Assembly (NCBI GenBank): GCA_047920935.1 | Contig: JBLRXD010000283.1 | Location: 1-5,800 of the forward strand | Direction: 5' to 3' | DNA length: 5,800 nt | Source of the DNA: UBA7803 sp047920935 | Lineage (GTDB): Bacteria; Pseudomonadota; Gammaproteobacteria; Pseudomonadales; Azotimanducaceae | In this document: positions 1-5,546 of the stretch, one piece after another | Position numbering within the stretch: the first letter of the stretch is position 1 | Layout of the letters: the number at the start of each line of letters is the position of its first letter | Position numbers and translations under genes: made by a program | The notes under the pieces: model-generated | What the model was told of the DNA's origin: nothing | Databases searched by the model: none | Seen by the model: the letters and a program-made list of their open reading frames with translations, nothing else

Positions 1-50
1 AGGAGCTTGCATCCGGCCCGCTCGCGCGCGTAGCTTCTGTCGCAGAGTGA
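1..50 (+). CDS. Possible 3' tail of an upstream gene (partial)
   Basis: Frame 3 is open from the window edge and reads ELASGPLARVASVAE before a TGA at 48-50. That would end a gene 23 bases before the CoA-transferase start, a spacing typical of an operon. Only 15 residues are visible and no family can be recognised. The frame of the CoA-transferase is also open to the window edge, so coding status here rests only on position and on an Ala/Val-rich, GC-biased reading. It could equally be untranslated leader. Confidence 0.3.
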   Translation, partial: ELASGPLARVASVAE

Positions 51-61
51 TGGGCCGAAGG

Positions 62-66
62 GGAGG
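62..66 (+). promoter_or_regulatory. Ribosome binding site that sets the CoA-transferase start
   Basis: The purine run AGGGGAGG (59-66) ends in GGAGG seven bases before the ATG at 74. The earlier in-frame GTG at 47 and ATG at 50 have no such sequence in front of them and would put this Shine-Dalgarno inside the coding region. It therefore favours 74 as the true start. Confidence 0.75.
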
Positions 67-73
67 TCGACGT

Positions 74-2497
74 ATGCTGGAGTCGTATGGGGTGCTCGAC
101 TTCACTGACGAGCGCGGGGAAATCGGGCCGATGCTGATGGGGGATCTCGGCGCGGACGTCATTCGAGTGGAGCCGCCGGCCGGATCCCGTGCCCGATTCT
201 CCGGCCCCGTGCTTCGGGATGGTCCTGAAGATCTTCGCAGCCTGTCGTTTCGCGCCTACAACCGCAACAAGCGGTCCCTGGTCCTCGATCCGCAATCCGC
301 CGTCGACCGGGCGGCGCTGGAGGAGCTGCTGCGCCGCAGCGACTTCGTCTTCGAATCCTGGCCGGCGAGCCCGCTCGCCGAATTCGGCATCGACTTCGAG
401 CGGGCGCGCGCGCTCAACCCGAACATCGTGTACGTGCGATTGTCACCGTTTGGCGCGGAGGGTCCGCGTTCCCACTACCGGGGCAACGATCTGGTGATCG
501 CGGCGATGGGCGGGCCGGTGTCGTTGCAGGGCGTGCGGGATCGGGCCCCGGTGCGGCTCAGCGTGCCCCAGGCCTGGCGGCATGCCGGTGTGGAGGCCGC
601 GGTCGGCGCGATGGCCGCGCACTGGCGCAGGCTGCGCACCGGCAGCGCGCAGTACGTCGATTTGTCCGCGCAGTCGGCCATGACCTGGACGATGCTCAAC
701 TCGATGGGCGCGTTTGCGATACAGGGCGCGGACTTCCAGCGTGGCGGTGGGTTCAACACCGGCACCACGCAGTTCGATCTGGTGTTTCCCTGCGCCGACG
801 GCTTTGTCGTCGCGCTGCCCACGTCGAAGGTGATCCTCGGTTGCCTGCCGCGGATGATCGAGGACGGCATAGCGGACGCGACGCTGCGCGAGATCGATTG
901 GCAGCAGTACGACCTGAACATCCGCGACCCTGAGGCGAAGCCGCTCAACATTCACCAGGGTGCGGCGCTGTGCCGGGCGTTCTTTGCGAGGTACACAAAG
1001 CAGCAACTGTTCGAGTTCGGCCTCGGCGCCGACATCACGCTGGCGCCGGTGAACACGCTCGCCGAGTTGCTGGCGCTCGAGCACCTGCGCAGCCGTGACT
1101 TCTGGGCGCCGCTCGAACTGCCTGGCGGCGCCTCGTTACGCACACCCGGCCTGTGGGCCAAGTCGTCCCCGCCGGCGCTTGCGATCCGCCGCTCGGCGCC
1201 GGCCCTGGGTGCTGACGGTTCGAACATCCGTGCCGAATTGCGGCAGCCCGCCGCCGTTAAAGCGTGGCCGGCACCTGACGGCGACGACGCCTTGCCCTTC
1301 GCGGGACTGACGGTGGCCGATCTGTCATGGGTCGGGGTAGGGCCGATCTCCGCGAAGTTCCTCGCCGACCACGGTGCGCGCGTCATCCGCATCGAGTCGG
1401 AAACCCGCCCGGACGTGCTGCGCGGCAACGTGCCGTACAAGGACGGCATCCCCGGCCTCGACCGCTCGCAGTTCTTCGGCGACTTCAACACGTCGAAGCA
1501 GAGCATCACGCTCGATCTCAAGTTGCCGGAGGCGATCGACATCGCGCGGCAGATCATCGCGCGTGCGGACGTGCTCATCGAGAGTTTCGCCCCCGGCGTG
1601 ATCGGCCGCATGGGGCTCGGCTACGAAGAGGTTCGCGAGCTGAACCCCGGCCTCATCATGGTGAGCACCTGTCTCATGGGTCAGACCGGACCGGCCGCCG
1701 AACTCGCGGGCTACGGCTACCACGCCGGCGCGATCGCTGGCTTCTACGAGGTGACGGGCTGGCCGGATCGGCCCCCGAGCGGGCCCTGGGTAGCGTACAC
1801 CGACACGATAGCGCCGCGCTTCATCGCCTTCCTGCTGGCGGCGGCGCTCGATCATCGGCGCCGCACCGGCGAAGGCTGCTGGTTCGACGTCGCTCAGATC
1901 GAGGCATCGCTGCACTTCCTCGCCCCGGAACTGCTCGACCTGCAGGTGAACGGCCGTGCTGCGACGCGCATGGGCAACCGTTCGGCTGTCGCGGCGCCGC
2001 AGGGATGCTACCCGTGCGCGGGTGAGGATGCCTGGTGCGCGATTGCGGTGGACCACGATGACCAATGGCGTACCTTGTGCCGTGCGATGGGCCGCCCCGA
2101 TCTGGCGGCCAGCACAGCGCTCGCGAGTCACGTGGGTCGCCTGGCCGCCCACGATGCCATCGACGCGGCGATCGCCGAATGGACGAGCACGCTGCCGCCG
2201 GCCGACGTGATGGTGCGCCTGCAGGCCGTCGGGGTGCCGGCCGGAGTGGTGCAGCGCAGCCGCGACCTGCTCGCGGATCCGCAGTACGCCGCGCGCGGGT
2301 TCTACCGGTATCTCGAACACCCGGTCATGGGGCGCATTCCATACGCCGGCCATCCGTACCTCATCGCGGGCTACGACAACGGACCGCTCCGCCCGGCGCC
2401 GACGCTGGGCCAGCACAGCTTCGAGATCCTCAGCGAATTCCTGGGGCTCGACGACGAAGCGGTGGGAATGGCGTACGCGAAGGGGGCGGTGGTCTGA
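74..2497 (+). CDS. Tandem class III CoA-transferase (CaiB/BaiF fusion, 807 aa)
   Basis: Class III CoA-transferases move CoA between carboxylic acids through an aspartyl-CoA thioester, in the cytoplasm. Family members are about 400 residues; this protein carries two copies in one chain, residues about 1-375 and 408-805, joined by an Ala/Pro-rich linker. Each copy shows the family signatures: MGDLGADVIRVEPP (22-35) and LADHGARVIRIE (430-441), NRNKRSLVLD (63-72) and NTSKQSITLD (472-481), then RTGSAQYVDLS and RTGEGCWFDVA. The catalytic Asp lies 21 residues before the Thr of that last TG motif, as in E. coli formyl-CoA transferase (Asp169). The C-terminal half has Asp577 there; the N-terminal half has Trp168. 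So the second half is probably the catalytic one and the first structural or regulatory. The layout resembles the DMSP CoA-transferase/lyase DddD, but no ddd neighbour is present and the substrate is unknown. Start chosen from the RBS at 62-66; the frame is open further upstream. Confidence 0.94.
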   Translation: MLESYGVLDFTDERGEIGPMLMGDLGADVIRVEPPAGSRARFSGPVLRDGPEDLRSLSFRAYNRNKRSLVLDPQSAVDRAALEELLRRSDFVFESWPASPLAEFGIDFERARALNPNIVYVRLSPFGAEGPRSHYRGNDLVIAAMGGPVSLQGVRDRAPVRLSVPQAWRHAGVEAAVGAMAAHWRRLRTGSAQYVDLSAQSAMTWTMLNSMGAFAIQGADFQRGGGFNTGTTQFDLVFPCADGFVVALPTSKVILGCLPRMIEDGIADATLREIDWQQYDLNIRDPEAKPLNIHQGAALCRAFFARYTKQQLFEFGLGADITLAPVNTLAELLALEHLRSRDFWAPLELPGGASLRTPGLWAKSSPPALAIRRSAPALGADGSNIRAELRQPAAVKAWPAPDGDDALPFAGLTVADLSWVGVGPISAKFLADHGARVIRIESETRPDVLRGNVPYKDGIPGLDRSQFFGDFNTSKQSITLDLKLPEAIDIARQIIARADVLIESFAPGVIGRMGLGYEEVRELNPGLIMVSTCLMGQTGPAAELAGYGYHAGAIAGFYEVTGWPDRPPSGPWVAYTDTIAPRFIAFLLAAALDHRRRTGEGCWFDVAQIEASLHFLAPELLDLQVNGRAATRMGNRSAVAAPQGCYPCAGEDAWCAIAVDHDDQWRTLCRAMGRPDLAASTALASHVGRLAAHDAIDAAIAEWTSTLPPADVMVRLQAVGVPAGVVQRSRDLLADPQYAARGFYRYLEHPVMGRIPYAGHPYLIAGYDNGPLRPAPTLGQHSFEILSEFLGLDDEAVGMAYAKGAVV

Positions 2498-2503
2498 TCC
2501 CGG

Positions 2504-3049
2504 TGGGGCTGGGCGTTTCAAGGCTACCTACAGGAAATCACCGGCGTGCACGTGGTGCCGTTTCTGTACCTGGGCGCCAAGCACATGGTGACCGGCTACG
2601 ACCACATCCTGTTTCTGCTGGGGGTGATCTTCTTCCTCTACGGGGTCAGGCAGATTGCCCTCTACGTCACCCTGTTCGCCATCGCCATTCCACCACCATG
2701 CTGGCCGGCGTGTGGTTCGACTTCGGCATCAACAGCTACCTGATCGACGCCATCATCGGCTTCTCGGTGGTCTGCGCTCGACAACCTGGGCGCCTTCCGG
2801 CTGTGGTTCGGGGTGCAGCCGGACCCGCGGGCAGCCACCCTGATCTTCGGCCTGCTGCACGGCTTCGGCCTGGCCTCGAAAATCATCGAGTACGACATCT
2901 CGCCCGACGGGCTGCTGCCGAATCTGCTCGCCTTCAACGTGGGGGTTGAGATCGGCCAGCTCATCGCCCTCGCCGCCATCCTGGTGGCAATGACGCGCTG
3001 GCGCGCCATGCCGTCCTTCGCGCGCACCGCCTATGCCGCCAACGTCCTC
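2504..3049 (+). pseudogene. Decayed HupE/UreJ_2-family membrane protein
   Basis: Three stretches in two frames join into one polytopic membrane protein of the HupE/UreJ_2 type. Segment A (2504-2683, frame 2) starts WGWAFQGYLQEITG and holds the hallmark KHMVTGYDHILFLLG. Segment B (2686-2773, frame 1) starts HSTTML and ends IIGFSVV. Segment C (2774-3049, frame 2) starts ALDNLGAF and holds FGLLHGFGLA and FNVGVEIGQL. Restoring one G near 2684 rebuilds AIGHSTTM, the conserved His motif between helices. Restoring about five bases near 2773 rebuilds a continuous SVV..ALDNLG. No start codon with a leader or signal peptide is visible, and the last helix after YAANVL is missing. The family is thought to be linked to metal (nickel/cobalt) uptake, though its role is poorly defined. 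No hydrogenase or urease gene is visible here. The protein sequence between lesions is well preserved, so the loss looks recent. Sequencing or assembly indels could imitate the two frameshifts, but not the missing ends. Confidence 0.83.
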
Positions 3050-3056
3050 ACGATCA

Positions 3057-3395
3057 GCGGCGGCGGCAGCCGTGATACGGACGCTGTTCTGGCTGCCAGT
3101 CGAATACGGTATCGATCCCACCGGTCGCGGCTGCGTCCTGGGGCTCACGCCGATGGGCGAGATCAAGCAGCAACTCTAGGCCGAGGCCGCGGCGGCAGGC
3201 GGTGAACTTGCCGTGCGGCAGCGGCTCGACACCATCGAGACCCAGCTGGCGGCCATTGCGGCTGCGCTGGGAGTCGAGTCGGTGGCAGCGGCCGGCGAGG
3301 CCCTGCCGGACAGCGCCAACTCCGGTGCTGAGGCCGCCGCCTGCATTCAGCGGCCAGCCCGTGGCGAATACACGGAGCTGCGGGCGCCGAGATAG
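3057..3395 (+). pseudogene. Remnant of a small transmembrane-anchor protein that pairs with HupE/UreJ_2
   Basis: In frame 3 an Ala-rich hydrophobic stretch (AAAAAVIRTLFWLP) is followed by VEYGIDPTGRGCVLGLTPMG and EIKQQL, then TAG at 3177-3179. The same frame continues as AEAAAAGGELAVRQRLDTIE, then TQLAAIAAALG, to a TAG at 3393-3395. From memory, a hydrophobic helix followed by PAEYGIDPTG...LGLTEMGEIK is typical of the short single-pass proteins labelled transmembrane anchor protein that neighbour HupE/UreJ_2 genes; I could not check this. The start and N-terminal part are missing: the helix begins directly where the HupE homology stops. The internal TAG splits the body, and the segment after it has Leu/Ile heptad-like spacing that could form a short coiled coil. 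The remainder (GEYTELRAPR) is not recognisable. Function of the family is unknown to me. A GTG at 3213 could in principle start a 60-residue peptide, but no ribosome binding site supports it. Confidence 0.6.
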
Positions 3396-3406
3396 CGTTT
3401 CACCCT

Positions 3407-3424
3407 GCTCCATTCCGATGGAGC
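3407..3424 (+). other. Perfect 7-bp hairpin with four-base loop
   Basis: GCTCCAT (3407-3413) and ATGGAGC (3418-3424) are exact inverted repeats around TCCG. It lies 11 bases after the stop of the anchor-protein relic. Its right arm shares three bases (3422-3424) with the left arm of the terminator stem that follows, so the two stems cannot both form fully. Confidence 0.6.
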
Positions 3425-3445
3425 GCGGCCGAACCCGCGTTTTTT
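3422..3445 (+). terminator. Rho-independent terminator after the HupE/anchor relics
   Basis: CGCGG (3424-3428) pairs with CCGCG (3435-3439) around a six-base loop. The stem can be extended by one G-T and one A-T pair, and six T residues follow (3440-3445). This is the expected GC stem plus U-tract, placed about 30 bases after the last stop codon of the block. It probably ended the former two-gene operon and now insulates the GNAT/PhyH pair. Confidence 0.62.
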
Positions 3446-3561
3446 CTCTTATCACACGCTACAGACCCGCCAACAATCACATTGGTAGCATGAGCCCTGA
3501 TGACTGACGCAGTGAGCCGTTACGGCGGAATCGCGCGGAGATGATCCTTTCCCGTCCCACC
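3446..3561. other. Intergenic leader of the GNAT/PhyH pair
   Basis: Between the terminator and the ribosome binding site of the GNAT gene there is no credible coding frame. This is where the promoter of the + strand pair should lie. I see no -35/-10 pair good enough to place one. A near-palindromic GCCGTTACGGC lies within 3511-3525, with no known meaning. Confidence 0.4.
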
Positions 3562-3567
3562 AGGAGG
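3562..3567 (+). promoter_or_regulatory. Strong ribosome binding site for a GTG start
   Basis: AGGAGG lies four bases before the GTG at 3572. It is a full consensus Shine-Dalgarno at slightly short spacing, and it decides the start of the GNAT gene, which has no in-frame ATG nearby. Confidence 0.75.
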
Positions 3568-3571
3568 CCAC

Positions 3572-4126
3572 GTGTCTACCCAGCAATGCCTAGGTGATTC
3601 CGGTATCAAAGCGGATGTCGATCGCTGGTTGCGAGCTGCCCTGGAGAACGAACCTTTACTGATCGACGACGGGCGGTCGGTAGATGAATACGTCAACAAG
3701 TTGTACCGCTTGGCCGACTTCGGTTTTGTTCTGTCAGATTCGGCGCTGGCTGGCCTGGTGGCGTTTTACCTGAACGACCCGTCTAAAGAATCTTGCTACA
3801 TCTCCACTCTGGTGATCGGTCATAGGTTTCGCCGAATGGGCTTTGCGCGCGGGCTGCTCGAGTATGTGGATGCGCGTGCGCAACAACACGGGGCGCGCAG
3901 CTGCCAACTGCGTGTACACAGAGACAATTGTCCTGCGCAGAAGTTATATGCGCGCTACGGATACACCGTCGCTGACGGCGACGCAGAACACGTGCTGATG
4001 CACAAAGAGGTTCGCGACGACGTAGCGCCACGTTCGCAGCGGTTCCACGGTCATCGGGTGCTCGGATGCTCCGAACTTTGCGCGCGTGGCAACGTGGCTG
4101 TCGGTGATCCGCATGAGGCGATCTAG
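3572..4126 (+). CDS. GNAT-family N-acetyltransferase with an extra C-terminal tail (184 aa)
   Basis: GNAT enzymes transfer an acetyl group from acetyl-CoA to an amine; this one is expected to be soluble and cytoplasmic. Strand beta4 and motif A read STLVIGHRFRRMGFARGLL from residue 78. The pyrophosphate-binding R-x-x-G-x-A is Arg87-Gly90-Ala92. Motif B reads NCPAQKLYARYGYTV (119-133), with Tyr126 in the usual position of the general-acid tyrosine. The fold closes at about HVLMHKEV (140-147), the normal end for this family. A further 37 residues follow, rich in Arg, His and Gly, with no recognisable domain; they coincide with a DNA inverted repeat at 4027-4098. The substrate is unknown. The gene starts with GTG after a consensus RBS. 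It probably shares a transcript with the PhyH gene 41 bases downstream. Base composition is less GC-biased than in the CoA-transferase, which hints at a different origin. Confidence 0.9.
   Translation: MSTQQCLGDSGIKADVDRWLRAALENEPLLIDDGRSVDEYVNKLYRLADFGFVLSDSALAGLVAFYLNDPSKESCYISTLVIGHRFRRMGFARGLLEYVDARAQQHGARSCQLRVHRDNCPAQKLYARYGYTVADGDAEHVLMHKEVRDDVAPRSQRFHGHRVLGCSELCARGNVAVGDPHEAI
4027..4098. repeat. Nested imperfect inverted repeat inside the GNAT tail
   Basis: GCCACGTT (4027-4034) and AACGTGGC (4091-4098) are perfect 8-base inverted repeats. Within them CCACG (4045-4049) pairs with CGTGG (4085-4089), and TCGGA (4062-4066) with TCCGA (4070-4074). Together they would fold as one interrupted stem-loop of 72 bases. 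The box orientation (GTT inside left, AAC inside right) is opposite to an integron attC site. The function is unknown and the pattern could be chance in GC-rich DNA. Confidence 0.4.
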
Positions 4127-4167
4127 CGGCACCACGTCATTCGAGAGCAGTCACTCCGGGAGACGAG

Positions 4168-4983
4168 ATGAACCACGCGATATCCAATGAGTACGCCGGC
4201 CCCTCGGATGTCGATAGTTTTCGGCAGCTGATTGACCGTAACGGCTGGGTGGTCTTCGACAGCGTTCTCGACGAGCAACAATGCAACGATCTGATCGCCG
4301 CCCACGATCTGGCTACTCAAGCGTGCCGGGAAATTCAGATTCGCAACGGCGTGGCGGACGGTACGGCTGGCACGTCGCACCACCTGGTCGTGTTCGAGGG
4401 GGCGTTCCTGGAATTCCTCGAGGATCTGCCGCTTTACCCTTATCTATGCGCGTATTTTGATGGAGGACCGTTCATACTGAACTCCTTCGGCGGCGTATCC
4501 AATTTTCGAGCGGACAGCTCGAGCTACGTCGGCAAGGTGCATCGTGACATCAGAAGCTGGAGTGGAGATCTCCACCTGATGATGAACATGCTGGTCATGC
4601 TGGACGATTTCACCCCGGAAAACGGCGCCACCTGGCTAATGCCGCAATCGCACAGGCTTGCTGCTCAGCCCGCCGATGATGAGTTCTTCGCTGTGGCGGA
4701 GCAGGCGGTCGCGCCGAGAGGCAGCATCGTATTGTTCAACTCGAACCTCTGGCATGCCGCTGGGAAGAACACCACGCCATGCACGCGCCGGGGTTTGACA
4801 CCGATGTTCACCAAGCCTTTCTACAAACCCCAGTTCGATTACTGTCGGTTTTTCGGAGACCGAGTCACGGGTTTCTCGCCATTGGTCCAGCAGCTGCTCG
4901 GCTACCATGCGCGCGTTCCGGCTGATCTGGACGAGTGGTATCGGAAACCCGAGAGTCGGATGTATCGACCCGATCAGGGGTGA
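4168..4983 (+). CDS. Phytanoyl-CoA dioxygenase (PhyH)-family Fe(II)/2-oxoglutarate oxygenase (271 aa)
   Basis: PhyH-family enzymes use Fe(II), O2 and 2-oxoglutarate to hydroxylate (sometimes desaturate or cyclise) a small molecule in the cytoplasm. The iron facial triad is visible as His125-x-Asp127 in KVHRDIRSW and His196 in NLWHAAGKN. Arg207, eleven residues after His196, matches the 2-oxoglutarate-binding Arg; human PAHX has the same spacing (His264, Arg275). ENGATWLMPQSH (151-162) is the family's usual loop before the second strand pair. Asp127 is present, so this is not a halogenase, which has Ala or Gly there. N-terminal residues 15-50 (DVDSFRQLIDRNGWVVFDSV, then LDEQQC) are the standard opening. 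Length is normal and the frame intact. The start ATG follows GGGAGA (4158-4163). The GNAT gene lies upstream on the same strand; the next gene converges. The substrate cannot be deduced. Confidence 0.93.
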   Translation: MNHAISNEYAGPSDVDSFRQLIDRNGWVVFDSVLDEQQCNDLIAAHDLATQACREIQIRNGVADGTAGTSHHLVVFEGAFLEFLEDLPLYPYLCAYFDGGPFILNSFGGVSNFRADSSSYVGKVHRDIRSWSGDLHLMMNMLVMLDDFTPENGATWLMPQSHRLAAQPADDEFFAVAEQAVAPRGSIVLFNSNLWHAAGKNTTPCTRRGLTPMFTKPFYKPQFDYCRFFGDRVTGFSPLVQQLLGYHARVPADLDEWYRKPESRMYRPDQG

Positions 4984-4992
4984 TCAGCGGCC

Positions 4993-5006
4993 CCGATTTT
5001 CATCGG
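4993..5006. other. Small hairpin at the convergent gene ends
   Basis: CCGAT (4993-4997) and ATCGG (5002-5006) form a perfect 5-bp stem with a TTTC loop. The stem sits in the 16 bases between the two stop codons and overlaps the last codons of the - strand GNAT. It could help stop transcription from both sides, but it has no proper T-run on either strand, so it is only a weak terminator candidate. Confidence 0.3.
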
Positions 5007-5524
5007 TTGCAGAGTGTCAGCTGCATGGCCACGCGTTGCCGCAGGCCCGCATCCATTTCGGCTTGGAGACGCTCGCGGAGCGTTTTGCCGAGCTCGGCCG
5101 CTTCGAGCTTCCGGAACCCAAGCCTCGAGTAAAAAGGCGCATTCCAGGCGACGTGTTCGAAGGTCGTCAGAGTGATGCAGGAAAACTCATCTGCTCGAGC
5201 CCGGCTGATGACCTCGTCAATCAAGCGCCGACCCAGCCCGTTGCGTTGATGAGCGGGGTGCACATCGATCTCTTGCAGAAATACGGAATCGGGGTCATGG
5301 ATTACCAGCGCAAACCCCACAGGACTTCCTGCCTTGGTTACTGCAGTCCAAAGCCGCTGCTCGCGTCGAGCAGCTTCCAGCTCGTCTTCTGGAATGACGT
5401 CGGCGCGAATCTCAGGCGGCAGAACGTCCTCAGGAAACAGCGCGGCGGCGGCCCGCTCAATTTCCGGGAGCATATCAATGTGCTTCCTTCGGGCCAGCCC
5501 CACCGTGTATTCACCGATGCTCAT
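5000..5524 (-). CDS. GNAT-family N-acetyltransferase, LTTF..WNAPFY type (174 aa)
   Basis: This is a complete GNAT acetyltransferase unrelated in detail to the one at 3572. Motif A reads EIDVHPAHQRNGLGRRLIDE from residue 85, with the acetyl-CoA loop Gln93-x-x-Gly96-x-Gly98. Motif B is the distinctive TLTTFEHVAWNAPFYSRLGF (118-137), with Tyr132 as the likely general acid. The N-terminus (AAAALFPEDVLPPEIR, then EDELEAARREQRLWTA) matches a common bacterial subgroup that opens with a short LFP motif. The last 35 residues (ELGKTLRERLQAEMDAGL, then RQRVAMQL) form a helix and a strand usual in this subgroup. The start ATG is preceded by AGGA six bases upstream. The VOC gene upstream on the same strand ends 22 bases earlier, so the two are probably co-transcribed. 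The acceptor substrate is unknown; members are often annotated only as GNAT. Confidence 0.94.
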   Translation of the reverse strand: MSIGEYTVGLARRKHIDMLPEIERAAAALFPEDVLPPEIRADVIPEDELEAARREQRLWTAVTKAGSPVGFALVIHDPDSVFLQEIDVHPAHQRNGLGRRLIDEVISRARADEFSCITLTTFEHVAWNAPFYSRLGFRKLEAAELGKTLRERLQAEMDAGLRQRVAMQLTLCNR

Positions 5525-5546
5525 GCAGCGTCCTGCTCACAGATTG

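Noticed and set aside
47..73. Earlier starts for the CoA-transferase (GTG 47, ATG 50)
   Set aside because: They lack a ribosome binding site and add only an Arg/Gly-rich extension; GGAGG at 62-66 serves the ATG at 74, which directly precedes the family's usual N-terminus.
74..2497. Naming the tandem CoA-transferase dddD
   Set aside because: Only the architecture agrees; no ddd neighbours are present, and the sequence cannot be compared in detail without a search.
1325..2521. Long open frame on the - strand (398 codons) opposite the CoA-transferase
   Set aside because: It is antisense to a clearly conserved protein, is rich in Arg and His as expected of a GC-rich shadow frame, and shows no family motif or ribosome binding site.
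2065..2949. Open + strand frame of 294 codons spanning the end of the CoA-transferase and the HupE relic
   Set aside because: It is out of frame with both recognised proteins and its translation is Arg/Gly/Pro-rich without motifs; it is a composition artefact.
2504..3049. Programmed frameshifting to produce an intact HupE-like protein
   Set aside because: There are no slippery heptamers at the two sites, about five bases are physically missing at the second, and both protein ends are absent; decay or error is simpler.
3213..3395. Independent small gene starting at GTG 3213
   Set aside because: There is no ribosome binding site, and it continues the frame of the anchor-protein relic through the TAG at 3177, so it is better read as the broken rest of that gene.
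4027..4098. Integron attC site, suggested by GNAT, PhyH and VOC cassette-like genes
   Set aside because: No RYYYAAC ... GTTRRRY pair was found; in this repeat the GTT and AAC boxes have the wrong orientation, and genes on both strands do not fit a simple cassette array.
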